Positions 9,563 through 19,014 of a stretch of DNA of 64,000 nucleotides are shown one piece after another. The stretch's first letter is position 1, and each line of letters begins with the position of its first letter. The stretch covers positions 124,001 through 188,000 of the forward strand of contig SUVP01000003.1 of NCBI GenBank assembly GCA_015061945.1, read 5' to 3'. The position numbers and the translations under genes are program-made. The stretch is from Opitutales bacterium. GTDB lineage: Bacteria > Verrucomicrobiota > Verrucomicrobiia > Opitutales > Intestinicryptomonadaceae. The notes beneath the pieces are model-generated. The model saw only the letters and a list, made by a program, of their open reading frames with translations. It did no database searches and was not told the origin of the DNA.

Positions 9563-10090
9563 ATGTTTAAGTATATCGATTTTAAACCTATATTTTTCAT
9601 CTTTGCAAATATCGTATTTGCACATATTTTGTCTGAATTAAATTCAGAAGTTGCACCATACATATACTTTGTTGTGCCAGCCTTGTTTATTGTGCCGTCG
9701 GCACTTTTGCTGAACTTTTTGCCGATGCTTTTTAGCGTGGCATTTACCGCATTTTTCTTTGAATCGTCGACGCCAGTGCGTGCAGGTTCTACTGTTGCGA
9801 TGTGGCTATTTGTCGCATATATCGTACATACAATCAGACATAGATTTATTGTGTTAGATTGGTTTTCGCTGTCGGCATTGTATATTTTGACAAACTTCGT
9901 ATTGTTGGTTTTGTATTTTATATTTTTCCCAAAACAAGCAGACTCAGTTGGAAGTTATATTGTACGCACCGCAACCGACACATTGTGTTCGTCAGCTTTG
10001 CTTATGGTTGTCGGTAAATTCTGCATAACAATTCCAATTTTACTTGCGAACTTATGCGGAATTGAATTGTCGATTAGAGAAGAAAAATAA
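9563..10090 (+). CDS. mreD: Rod-shape-determining membrane protein MreD
   Basis: 175 residues, almost entirely hydrophobic, with about five membrane helices. MreD has little sequence conservation, so the call rests on length, topology and the fixed place between mreC and the PBP2 gene. The stop overlaps the next start (TAATG), giving translational coupling to the transpeptidase. It is part of the elongation machinery in the inner membrane. I saw no catalytic motif. Confidence 0.85.
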   Translation: MFKYIDFKPIFFIFANIVFAHILSELNSEVAPYIYFVVPALFIVPSALLLNFLPMLFSVAFTAFFFESSTPVRAGSTVAMWLFVAYIVHTIRHRFIVLDWFSLSALYILTNFVLLVLYFIFFPKQADSVGSYIVRTATDTLCSSALLMVVGKFCITIPILLANLCGIELSIREEK

Positions 10091-12015
10091 TGAACGTAGA
10101 AAAAACATATTCAAAGAAGAATCCGAGAATCCCAGTGTTTGCATGGGTTTTTGCGTTCGCATTTGCATTGTTGATTCTTGCGTTGGCATATCGACAAATT
10201 TATCTTTACGATTTTTATGTAGAGAAGGGAAAACGCCAAAGTATGCGTCGAGTAATCGAGCCTGGTACCCGTGGCGATATTTACGATAGAAACGGAAAGT
10301 TGCTCGTAACAAATGAACCAATTTTTTCGGCAGTAGTATATTTTAATGACATACGCAAAGAATTTCGTGAAGAATATTTCAGATTGAAAAAGCTCGAGCT
10401 GTTGCGTCTTGCACAGATAAAATCGAAAGACCGACCAAATTATAACGAGATAACTCAAAAGGCACGTTCAAATGTCCTCAACAAATATTTACAGCAGATA
10501 AATTCAATTTTGGGAACAGAATATCAGCTGACAAACAAGGATTATAACAGGCACTTTTTGCAAAAACAACTTTTGCCATTTCCGCTTGTGAAAAATCTTA
10601 CTGCACGCGAACACGCAATTCTTGCAGAACGAATACCGGTAAACTCGCCAATCCAAATTTACACTGGAACTGCTCGATATTATCCGTATGGCGATTCAGC
10701 GTCGCACGCATTAGGTTATGTTGCAAATAATTTTGACGAAGATAATTCAAAAATACCTGGGGATGATTTGCGTACATATACAATTGTTCCAACGATAGGT
10801 AAGACGGGAATTGAAGCGGCTTTCGACGAAAAATTGTCGGGTGAAAGTGGTGTGAAAATTTGGATTGTCGACTTGGCTGGATATAAATACGAAATGGTAA
10901 GAGATATTCCACCAAGCAAGGGCGATGACGTTGTATCATCGCTGGATATCGATATTCAACAAGCAATCGAGGAATCGTTTGGGAGTCGAAAAGGAGCGTC
11001 GGTAATGCTCGATGTAAAAACGGGCGAAGTGTTGTCGCTTGTAACTCGCCCCAGCTACGACCCCAACACGCTTTCGCCATACATAACGCACAAAGTGAAT
11101 GCCGATATTATGGCACGTGACGCATGGCTGAACCGAGCAACACAAGGCTTGTATCCCCCAGGTTCTACTTTCAAAGTTATGACAGCAATGGCTGGGCTGA
11201 ATTCAGGTGCTATCGACAAAACATCAATAAAAACTTGTACAGGTGGATATCGTGTTGGGAATAGAATTTTCCCATGTCATAAACGCTCTGGACACGGTAA
11301 TCTCGATTTGGTTGGTGCACTTGCCCATAGTTGCAACGTGTTTTTTTACGAGACTGGAATCGACACAGGCATTGAGACAATCGCAAAACTCTCCGAAGAT
11401 TTTGGTATGACAAAATCATCTGGAATTGAATTGAAAGAAGATTCTTGGCGAAGAACAATTATCGCAACTCCAGAATTTAAAAAGAGACGTCGCCAATACG
11501 ACGGACCTTGGTCTAACGGCGATACGGCGAATTCATCAATAGGTCAGGGGTATATGCTTTTTACGCCTATGCAAATGGCGTGTTTTACGGCATCGTTTGC
11601 ACGCGGGGAAACTCGCACAAAAGCGTCGATTCTCCACAATCCAAAACGCAAGACAGATTCACAATATCACGGTGCTGAAAAAATCAATATCAATAAGGCA
11701 GATTATAATACAATCGTCGAGGGAATGGTGTCGGCAGTAGAGAATGGAACTGCAAAACGTGCAAGGCTTGACGGTATAAAAGTTGCGGCAAAATCGGGTA
11801 CGGCACAGGTTTCTGTAAATGGCAAAAAATTGACGCTCGCATGGATGATTGCATTTGCACCAGCCGATGCTCCTGAAGTTGCGATAAGTGTGATTGTAGA
11901 AGGCGAAGAAGCCGGAGATGTCGGTGGAGGCAGAACCGCAGGACCTATCGTGAAATCGGCATTCCAAAAATATTTTTCAGCCACAAATAGAACGGCACTC
12001 GAAGTTGAGAATTAA
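10090..12015 (+). CDS. mrdA: Penicillin-binding protein 2 (elongasome transpeptidase)
   Basis: 641 residues. N-terminal membrane helix (about 14-34), PBP dimerisation domain beginning IEPGTRGDIYDRNG, then the transpeptidase domain with all three active-site motifs: STFK (nucleophile Ser359), SCN (in AHSCNVFFY) and KSGT (in AAKSGTAQVS). It cross-links peptidoglycan during side-wall growth. The gene overlaps mreD by one base. The usual partner rodA/mrdB is not next door: the following gene is purF after 157 bases, so the SEDS glycosyltransferase must lie elsewhere. Confidence 0.95.
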   Translation: MNVEKTYSKKNPRIPVFAWVFAFAFALLILALAYRQIYLYDFYVEKGKRQSMRRVIEPGTRGDIYDRNGKLLVTNEPIFSAVVYFNDIRKEFREEYFRLKKLELLRLAQIKSKDRPNYNEITQKARSNVLNKYLQQINSILGTEYQLTNKDYNRHFLQKQLLPFPLVKNLTAREHAILAERIPVNSPIQIYTGTARYYPYGDSASHALGYVANNFDEDNSKIPGDDLRTYTIVPTIGKTGIEAAFDEKLSGESGVKIWIVDLAGYKYEMVRDIPPSKGDDVVSSLDIDIQQAIEESFGSRKGASVMLDVKTGEVLSLVTRPSYDPNTLSPYITHKVNADIMARDAWLNRATQGLYPPGSTFKVMTAMAGLNSGAIDKTSIKTCTGGYRVGNRIFPCHKRSGHGNLDLVGALAHSCNVFFYETGIDTGIETIAKLSEDFGMTKSSGIELKEDSWRRTIIATPEFKKRRRQYDGPWSNGDTANSSIGQGYMLFTPMQMACFTASFARGETRTKASILHNPKRKTDSQYHGAEKININKADYNTIVEGMVSAVENGTAKRARLDGIKVAAKSGTAQVSVNGKKLTLAWMIAFAPADAPEVAISVIVEGEEAGDVGGGRTAGPIVKSAFQKYFSATNRTALEVEN

Positions 12016-12172
12016 ATAAGATTTTTGCGTTTTTCGCCAAAACCTAAATTGAAAAAATTTCAAGCAAAATCGGATTTAAAATGTGAAAAAAATCTTTCAA
12101 AATTTTTCATATAATCTTGCAAAGCTTGTGCGAATTAAAAAAATTGTCGTCATAATTTTTTAATAAAAATAT

Positions 12173-14089
12173 ATGAGCGACCCTATAAAACACGAGTGCG
12201 GAATAGCGTTAATCAGGCTCCTCAAGCCTCTAAAGTACTATAAGGAAAAGTACGATGACTCGATATATGGCTTCCACAAGCTCTTTTTGCTTATGGAAAA
12301 ACAGCACAATAGAGGGCAAGATGGTGCTGGTATTGGTGCAGTAAAAATCGGCGTTCCGGCGGGACAAGGTTATATCTTCCGTAACAGAAACGCAAAATCG
12401 AATGGCTTGTCTGAAATCTTTACAGACCAATTTGAAGATTATGCAGATAAAGTTAAGAAAGGTATAATCCACCCAGAATTTGTAGATACAGTAAAGGCAA
12501 ACTTCGATTACGGAGCAGAATTGCTCATCGGACACCTTCGCTACGGAACAGGCGGTTCGTACTCGAAAAGCAGTTGCCATCCATTTTTTAGAAAGAGTAC
12601 TTGGCCAGCTCGCAATTTGATGCTCTTGGGAAATTTTGGAATAACTAATTCTGATGAGTTGACTAAAAAACTTGTCGAACGTGGTATTCACCCCGTAATC
12701 AACGCAAATACACCAGCAATTCTCGAAGAAATTTGCTACCACTTGGACATAGAACACGCAGAAATATATCGTGAATTACGCGACGAAGGTTATGCAGGTG
12801 GCGATATTTTGCGAATGATGAATGAGCGTTTGAACCCACTGCGAATTGTCAGCCACGCTGCAAAAAATTGGGACGGCGGATACACAATCGCCGGTGCAAT
12901 CGGCAATGGCGACGCATTTGTACTTCGTGATGCAAACGGAATCAGACCTTGTTATTACTACAAGAATGACGAACTTATCGCATTTGCGTCAGAACGTGTT
13001 CCACTTATGACAGTCTTTGAAGCCGACGCTGAAGACATCAAAGAAGTCTCGCCAGGGCATGTTTATGTAGTCAAGAGCGACGGTACATGCTACGAAGAAC
13101 CATTCCTTGAAGCAGGCGAAAAGAAATCTTGCACCTTTGAAAGACTCTATTTCTCTCGTGGAAACGACCCAGAAATTTATCGTGAAAGAAAAGCTCTCGG
13201 AGCAGCACTTTGCCCGAAGATTTATGAATCAATCGGCAAAGATTTCAAAAACGCAGTCTTCAGTTATATTCCAAATACAGCCGAAATGGCGTATTATGGA
13301 ATGATGAGTGGTTTGCGTATGATACGCCGTAACGAAGTTAAAAACGAACTTCTTGAATTGATTAAATCTGATAGACCATTGACTCCAGAAATTATCGATT
13401 CTTTGGTAATGGATAATTGGCCACGAGGCGAAAAAGTCGCACATAAAGATATTAAGTTGCGTACGTTTATTTCGAAAGAAAAGGATAGAATGCAGTTGGC
13501 GTCGCACGTTTACGATATCACATACGGAGTTGTAAAACCACAAGATACTCTCGTTTGCCTTGACGACTCTATCGTGCGTGGAACAACTCTTAAACAACAA
13601 ATTTTGCGAATCTTAAGCCGTACCAACCCGAAGAAAATTGTGATTGCATCAACTGCACCACAAGTTCGCTATCCTGACTGCTATGGTATAGATATGAGCG
13701 AAATTGGCAAATTTATCGCTTTCCAAGCGGCAATAAAGTTGTTGAAAGAAACAGGTAATGGCGACGTTATTGCAGATGTTTATCGTCTCTGTTTGGCTCA
13801 GAAAGATAAGCCGACATCAGAAATGGTAAATCACGTTGCAAAAATTTATGAACGCTTTACAGATGACCAAATAACAGCAAAAGTTGCAGAATTGGTGTAC
13901 CCGAAAAACATCGAATGGAATGGGGAAGTTGAAATAATCTTCCAAACAAATGAAGATTTGTTGAAGTCAATTCCGTCTTGTTCGGGCGACTGGTTCTTCT
14001 CGGGCAACTATCCAACGCCTGGCGGATACAAAGTTCTCAACGACGCATTTATAAATTATTACGAAAATAAAGAAGGCAGAAGCTACTAA
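12173..14089 (+). CDS. purF: Amidophosphoribosyltransferase, long Bacteroidetes-type
   Basis: 638 residues, against about 470-510 for classic PurF. It starts MSDPIKHECGIALIRLL: Cys9 would be the N-terminal nucleophile after removal of an eight-residue propeptide. The class-II glutaminase part includes QHNRGQDGAG and LIGHLRYGTGG, and the phosphoribosyltransferase loop is VCLDDSIVRGTT. The extra length lies mostly between the glutaminase domain and the PRPP loop. I recall the same long form from Bacteroidetes. It catalyses the first committed step of purine synthesis (PRPP + Gln). A 157-bp AT-rich leader separates it from the PBP2 gene, and an intrinsic terminator follows. Confidence 0.88.
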   Translation: MSDPIKHECGIALIRLLKPLKYYKEKYDDSIYGFHKLFLLMEKQHNRGQDGAGIGAVKIGVPAGQGYIFRNRNAKSNGLSEIFTDQFEDYADKVKKGIIHPEFVDTVKANFDYGAELLIGHLRYGTGGSYSKSSCHPFFRKSTWPARNLMLLGNFGITNSDELTKKLVERGIHPVINANTPAILEEICYHLDIEHAEIYRELRDEGYAGGDILRMMNERLNPLRIVSHAAKNWDGGYTIAGAIGNGDAFVLRDANGIRPCYYYKNDELIAFASERVPLMTVFEADAEDIKEVSPGHVYVVKSDGTCYEEPFLEAGEKKSCTFERLYFSRGNDPEIYRERKALGAALCPKIYESIGKDFKNAVFSYIPNTAEMAYYGMMSGLRMIRRNEVKNELLELIKSDRPLTPEIIDSLVMDNWPRGEKVAHKDIKLRTFISKEKDRMQLASHVYDITYGVVKPQDTLVCLDDSIVRGTTLKQQILRILSRTNPKKIVIASTAPQVRYPDCYGIDMSEIGKFIAFQAAIKLLKETGNGDVIADVYRLCLAQKDKPTSEMVNHVAKIYERFTDDQITAKVAELVYPKNIEWNGEVEIIFQTNEDLLKSIPSCSGDWFFSGNYPTPGGYKVLNDAFINYYENKEGRSY

Positions 14090-14103
14090 TTTAGCTTTTG
14101 TTG

Positions 14104-14150
14104 AATCGACGCAAACGAGTGTAGCAACTCAGTTGCGTCGATTTTCGTTT
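14104..14150 (+). terminator. Intrinsic terminator of purF
   Basis: Perfect 11-bp arms AATCGACGCAA (14104-14114) and TTGCGTCGATT (14133-14143), with a second inner pairing (GAGT/ACTC) and a following T-rich stretch. It lies directly after the purF stop. A TTG at 14133 in frame with malQ lies inside this hairpin, so it should not be used as the malQ start. Confidence 0.85.
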
Positions 14151-14159
14151 ATACGACAA

Positions 14160-15734
14160 ATGAAAAAAAACGATTTAAATTTTGAATGGAATGAAGGTAG
14201 AAGTGCAGGTGTTTTCTTGCACATATCGGCATTGCCGTCTGAATATGGGATTGGCAATATCGGGGAAGCGGTAATTCCATTTTTAGAATTCTTGAAAAGC
14301 TCGGGGATGTCGTGGTGGCAGATATGTCCGCTCGGACCAACTGGCTATGGCGACTCGCCATATCAATCGTTTTCATCATTTGCTGGCAACCCATATTTTA
14401 TCGACTTTGGCGAACTCGAAAAAGCTGGTTTGCTCGAAAAATCCGACCTCGCACACCTTTCTTCACTCCCAAAAAATCAGTGCGATTATGGTGCAATATA
14501 TAATTTGATTCCCGACTTATTACGCAAAGCGTCGAAAAAATGGCGTGAATCGGGAATGAAAGATGTTTTCAAAAACTTCAAATTTTCATTCAAAAATTTC
14601 TGTAAAAAAAATTCAGAATGGCTCGATACCTTCGCACTTTTTTCATCCCTAAAACGTTGCAACAACGGAAACCCTTGGTATGAATGGGAGCCATCTTTGC
14701 GAGATTTTAAGAAAGCTCCTAAAACAGATGTTGCCAAGAATTGTGAAGATGAAATATTTTATATCAAATTTTCGCAGTGGGTTTTTTATAATCAATACGA
14801 AAAATTTAAGACTCTTGCAAAAGAGTACGGTATAAAAATATTTGGCGATATTCCGATTTTTGTGGCACACGATAGTGCAGATGTATGGGCGAATCCGTCG
14901 ATATTTGAACTTAATAAGGACGGCACAGCAAAGAATGTAGCAGGAGTAGGTCCTGATTATTTTTGTGCAGAAGGTCAACTTTGGGGAAATCCATTGTACG
15001 ATTGGAAAAATAAAAAAGCCGAAGTTTACGAATTTTGGCGAAAGCGAATTTTGTCGGCGTCAAATATGTATGATGCAATACGTTTCGACCATTTCAGAGG
15101 TTTTGCTGACTATTGGTCGATTCCCGCAAAGACTAACGATGCTCGCAAAGGATCGTGGAAAATCGGTGCTGGAGCCGACTTTTTTGCATTCCTAAAAAAA
15201 CATTTTCCAAAAACTCGGTTTGTCGCCGAAGACTTAGGTTTGCTTTCAAAACGTGCTTGCGATTTACGAGATTCGCTGAAGATTCCCGCAATGGCAGTTA
15301 TGCAGTTCGCCTTTGGAGACAATGCGTCTAACCCATATTTCCCTCATAATGTAAAACGCAACTGCATTTATTACACTGGCACGCACGATAACGATACGGC
15401 AGTTGGTTGGTATAATTCTGCAGAAGAAAAAGCACGAGACCAGCTCCGTCGATATTTCCGTTCGGCTGGCGATTCTGTAAATTGGGATATGATTCATTCA
15501 GTGATGTTGAGCGTTGCAAATCTTGCGATAATCCCGATGCAAGATATTCTTGGGTTTGGTTCCGATTGCCGATTCAATACCCCTGGAAAGCCCGACGGCA
15601 ACTGGCAATGGCGTATGACATCAGAAAATTTGGCAACAGCGTTAGAACACAACGCACCTTATTTGAAGTCGCTCTCAATTTTAGGCGGACGTTATCGAGA
15701 AGTTGAGGTCAAAAAATTAGGGTTGAAAAAATAA
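14160..15734 (+). CDS. malQ: 4-alpha-glucanotransferase (amylomaltase, GH77)
   Basis: 524 residues from the ATG at 14160. The in-frame TTG 27 bases earlier falls inside the purF terminator. N-terminal RSAGVFLHISALPSEYGIG and WWQICPLGPTGYGDSPYQSFS are typical GH77 signatures. Catalytic residues lie in AIRFDHFRGFADYW (nucleophile Asp), RFVAEDLGLL (acid/base Glu) and YYTGTHDNDT. It is a cytoplasmic enzyme that disproportionates maltodextrins and takes part in glycogen or starch use. A 25-base gap to ptsI suggests one transcript malQ-ptsI-glcD. Confidence 0.95.
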   Translation: MKKNDLNFEWNEGRSAGVFLHISALPSEYGIGNIGEAVIPFLEFLKSSGMSWWQICPLGPTGYGDSPYQSFSSFAGNPYFIDFGELEKAGLLEKSDLAHLSSLPKNQCDYGAIYNLIPDLLRKASKKWRESGMKDVFKNFKFSFKNFCKKNSEWLDTFALFSSLKRCNNGNPWYEWEPSLRDFKKAPKTDVAKNCEDEIFYIKFSQWVFYNQYEKFKTLAKEYGIKIFGDIPIFVAHDSADVWANPSIFELNKDGTAKNVAGVGPDYFCAEGQLWGNPLYDWKNKKAEVYEFWRKRILSASNMYDAIRFDHFRGFADYWSIPAKTNDARKGSWKIGAGADFFAFLKKHFPKTRFVAEDLGLLSKRACDLRDSLKIPAMAVMQFAFGDNASNPYFPHNVKRNCIYYTGTHDNDTAVGWYNSAEEKARDQLRRYFRSAGDSVNWDMIHSVMLSVANLAIIPMQDILGFGSDCRFNTPGKPDGNWQWRMTSENLATALEHNAPYLKSLSILGGRYREVEVKKLGLKK

Positions 15735-15759
15735 AGTATCTCTATAGTAATAAAAAATA

Positions 15760-17523
15760 ATGGGAGAAAATCTGATAGAACGCGAATTAAAAGGCTTGGC
15801 AGTGTCCAAAGGTGTGGCACATGGCGAGGCGTTTGTTATGCTTCATCGTGAATTGGAAACACCTGTTTACGAAATAAAAGACTCCGACAAGCCAGCGGAA
15901 AAAGAACGTTTTGAAAATGCAATACTCAAAACTCGTGCCGATATTCTCCAGTTGAAAGCAGAGCTCGCCGAAAGTGTCGGCGAAACCGAAGCGGCTATTT
16001 TCGATGCACACCTTCTTGCACTCGAAGATGTCGCAATTATGCAAGAAACGCTTGCTACTTTTGAACGTGAACATTTCAATATCGAGTACTGCTACTCGAG
16101 CACGGTAAATAAATTTATCAACGCATTTGAGAAAATCGACGATGCGTTTATCCGTGAACGTATTACCGATTTTAAAGATGTATCTCGTCGTTTAATTTCA
16201 AATATGCTCGGCATCGAAACTGCAAAAATTGGTGCGTTTACCGACCCATTGATTTTAGTCAGTCGAGATTTTGCTCCGTCAGATTTCGCACTTGTAGAGA
16301 AATCGAAAATACTTGCGATTGTATCCGAGAGAGGCTCGCAAACAAGCCATACTGCGATTTTGTCGCGTTCGCTTGGAATCCCTTGTATAGTTGGGGCAGT
16401 TGGTGTTGCAGAGTCGATTCAGTCAGGCGAATTTTTGCTTGTTGACGGGTACAACGGCAACATAGTTGTAAATCCGTCAGACGACACGTTGCGTCGATAT
16501 ACCGAGATTGAATCGGAACAACGCGAAATACAAAAGTTGTTCGATACTTCGTTGCCTTATCCGTCTGTAACGCCCGACGGAATGGACTTTCAGATAAAGT
16601 TGAACATCAGTTCGGCAGAAGATATACCAGTTGGATCAATGAATTATTGCGACGGCGTGGGGCTTTTGCGTACAGAAAATTTCTTCCTCGACGCAGGCGG
16701 TTTCCCCGACGAAGAACGTCAGTTTGAAGTTTATCGAGATGTCGCAATTTCAGCGAACGGCAAGCCCGTAACAATCCGTACGCTCGACTTGGGTGGCGAT
16801 AAAAATCTCAATCTAATGAAAATGGTCAATAAGGAAGAAAATCCGTTTATGGGATACCGTGCAATCCGCTTCTGCCTTGACCACAAGGATATTTTCTCGA
16901 TTCAACTAAAAGCAATTCTTCGTGCGAGTGCATATGGCAAAATTAGAATTATGCTCCCGATGATTAACTCTATTCGAGAAGTGGAGCGTTCACGTCAGCT
17001 TATTGAACAGGCGAAAGAAGAATTGAGTTCGGCAAATATTCCGTTCGATAAAAATATCCAAATTGGTGCAATGATTGAAGTGCCCAGTGCTGCGTTAACT
17101 GCCGATATTATTTGCGATGCGTGCGATTTTATCAGTATTGGGACGAACGACCTTATTCAATATATTTTGGCTGTTGACCGTGTTAACGATATGGTCGCAC
17201 ATCTTTACGAGCCAATGCACCCAGCGGTAGTTCGTGTTCTCGATATGGTGATTTCGGCAGGGCGTAAAGCCGAAATTCCCGTCAGCGTTTGTGGTGAGCT
17301 TGCTGCCGACCCAATGTTTGCACCACTTCTGCTTGGTATGGGCGTTTCAGAATTCAGTATGAGCCCAACATCAGTCAATGAAATTAAATTTTTATTGCGA
17401 AAAACAACTTACGAAAAGGCACGCAATTTGCGAAATGAAATTTTGGCATTAAAGCGTTCACGCCATATCGTCAGTCGTTTACGCTCGTTCCATTACGAGT
17501 CAATGCAACCTTATATGAAATAA
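15760..17523 (+). CDS. ptsI: Phosphoenolpyruvate-protein phosphotransferase (PTS enzyme I)
   Basis: 587 residues. N-terminal swivelling and HPr-binding domain, then the phosphohistidine loop RGSQTSHTAILSRSLGIPCI (His197). The C-terminal PEP-binding TIM barrel shows GVGLLRTENFFL, IRTLDLGGDKNL, FMGYRAIRFCL and PVSVCGELAADP with the catalytic Cys. It takes phosphate from PEP and passes it to HPr. No ptsH or EII gene is seen in the window, so this enzyme may serve a regulatory PTS or distant transporters. The stop overlaps the glcD start by one base. Confidence 0.95.
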   Translation: MGENLIERELKGLAVSKGVAHGEAFVMLHRELETPVYEIKDSDKPAEKERFENAILKTRADILQLKAELAESVGETEAAIFDAHLLALEDVAIMQETLATFEREHFNIEYCYSSTVNKFINAFEKIDDAFIRERITDFKDVSRRLISNMLGIETAKIGAFTDPLILVSRDFAPSDFALVEKSKILAIVSERGSQTSHTAILSRSLGIPCIVGAVGVAESIQSGEFLLVDGYNGNIVVNPSDDTLRRYTEIESEQREIQKLFDTSLPYPSVTPDGMDFQIKLNISSAEDIPVGSMNYCDGVGLLRTENFFLDAGGFPDEERQFEVYRDVAISANGKPVTIRTLDLGGDKNLNLMKMVNKEENPFMGYRAIRFCLDHKDIFSIQLKAILRASAYGKIRIMLPMINSIREVERSRQLIEQAKEELSSANIPFDKNIQIGAMIEVPSAALTADIICDACDFISIGTNDLIQYILAVDRVNDMVAHLYEPMHPAVVRVLDMVISAGRKAEIPVSVCGELAADPMFAPLLLGMGVSEFSMSPTSVNEIKFLLRKTTYEKARNLRNEILALKRSRHIVSRLRSFHYESMQPYMK

Positions 17524-18947
17524 TGGAAAACTTCGATATTTCCACATTACTTGCACGTCTTGAAACTGAATCGATTGAATTTTCGGTTTCGGAAAAATCT
17601 CGGTTTGACGCATCGCTCGACCATATGCGGTACAGCTTTATGCCGTCGGTTGTCGTGTACGCAAAAAGTCAGGCAGATATTCAGAAACTCTTGAAAAATT
17701 GTAATGAGCTGAATATCCCAGTGAGTGTGCGTGGTGCTGGCACTGGTTGTGCAGGCGGTTGCGTGCCAATCTGCAACGAGATTGTTCTCGATGTCTCGGC
17801 AATTAATTTTATTGAGATTGACCCTGTCTCTCGAATTGCACATGTCGGAGCAGGTGCAATCACAGCAGATATCGACGCACAGGCGAAAAAGTTTGGGCTA
17901 TTTTATGCTCCAGACCCTTCGTCGCATAAGTTCTCATCTATTGGTGGAAATATTGCGTGCAATGCAGGCGGATTGCGTGCGTTAAAATATGGCACTACAC
18001 GAGAAAATCTTGTCGCATTGAAAGCAGTTTTGCCCAGTGGCGAAGTCATCACAGGCGGACTGCCGTTGAAAAAATATTCAGTGGGATTAAATCTTCGGGA
18101 TATTTTTGTAGGCTCAGAGGGAACGCTTGGCGTGATAAGTCAAGCGTGGTTGAAATTGCTTCCACTTCCGAAAACAAAATCGGTGTCTCTTGCATTCTTT
18201 TCGAGCGATTCAGACGCTGTTGTTGGAGTCGAAAAAATTATGCAGGCAAAACTTACGCCAGCGGTTTTTGAATTTATGGATTGCGATACAATCGCGTGCG
18301 TACGCAAACGCAATGCCGATTTGCCAATTCCAGAAGGTACTTCAGCGTTGATTGCGGAGTTCGACGGCAACGAATCTGAAACATCTGCACAAGCAAAAAA
18401 ATTCTTTGATACGCTCGATGGTTTTGCGGTAGAAATAAAAATTGCCGACGGCGAGGAAATGGAAAAATTGTGGAAAGTTCGTCGTTCAGCGTCGCAATCG
18501 ATGTACGAGCTTGGCGATAGCAAAATTAGCCAAGATATAGTTTTGCCTCATAATGCGGTCGTAGAATTTTTCGACTATTACAAAAAGTTGGGCGAAACAA
18601 TGAATCTTGCAACGCCAACGTTTGGGCATGTCGGAGACGGAAATTATCACATTCATTTTATGTACGATTCTGCCGATTCTTCTGCACGAGGTAGAGCAAG
18701 CGATGCTATGGATCTGGCGATTAAAAAAGCAGTTGAGCTTGGCGGAGCAGTGTCGGGCGAACATGGTATTGGATTCTTGAAATCGAAATATATGTCGCTT
18801 CAACATTCGCAAGTGGAACTCGATTTGATGAAGTCGTTAAAAAAAGTTTTTGACCCTAATAACATTCTCAATCGTGGGAAAGTTTTTGAATCGTACGACA
18901 CAAAAAATTTAGCACCACTAAAAAATATAAAATTGCCGTGGGATTAA
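17523..18947 (+). CDS. glcD: FAD-linked 2-hydroxyacid oxidase, GlcD-like
   Basis: 474 residues, typical of GlcD and D-lactate dehydrogenase flavoproteins. PCMH-type FAD-binding domain with SVRGAGTGCAGGCVP and PSSHKFSSIGGNIACNAGGLRALKYGTT. The C-terminal cap ends with PTFGHVGDGNYHIHF, GAVSGEHGIG and FDPNNILNRGKVF. It oxidises glycolate, D-lactate or a related acid to the 2-oxo acid. The exact substrate cannot be told, and no glcE/glcF partners are adjacent. It is translationally coupled to ptsI by a TAATG overlap and closed by a bidirectional terminator. Confidence 0.88.
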   Translation: MENFDISTLLARLETESIEFSVSEKSRFDASLDHMRYSFMPSVVVYAKSQADIQKLLKNCNELNIPVSVRGAGTGCAGGCVPICNEIVLDVSAINFIEIDPVSRIAHVGAGAITADIDAQAKKFGLFYAPDPSSHKFSSIGGNIACNAGGLRALKYGTTRENLVALKAVLPSGEVITGGLPLKKYSVGLNLRDIFVGSEGTLGVISQAWLKLLPLPKTKSVSLAFFSSDSDAVVGVEKIMQAKLTPAVFEFMDCDTIACVRKRNADLPIPEGTSALIAEFDGNESETSAQAKKFFDTLDGFAVEIKIADGEEMEKLWKVRRSASQSMYELGDSKISQDIVLPHNAVVEFFDYYKKLGETMNLATPTFGHVGDGNYHIHFMYDSADSSARGRASDAMDLAIKKAVELGGAVSGEHGIGFLKSKYMSLQHSQVELDLMKSLKKVFDPNNILNRGKVFESYDTKNLAPLKNIKLPWD

Positions 18948-18965
18948 ATTTCTAAAAAAGTATGT

Positions 18966-18999
18966 AAAAAAATACGCCGAAAAATCGGCGTATTTTTTT
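18966..18999. terminator. Bidirectional terminator between glcD and the arabinofuranosidase gene
   Basis: Inverted repeat AATACGCCGA / TCGGCGTATT around a four-base A loop, with an A-run on the left and a T-run on the right. It would end transcripts on both strands. It lies between two convergent genes. Confidence 0.92.
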
Positions 19000-19014
19000 G
19001 TCTGTGAGTTTAAA

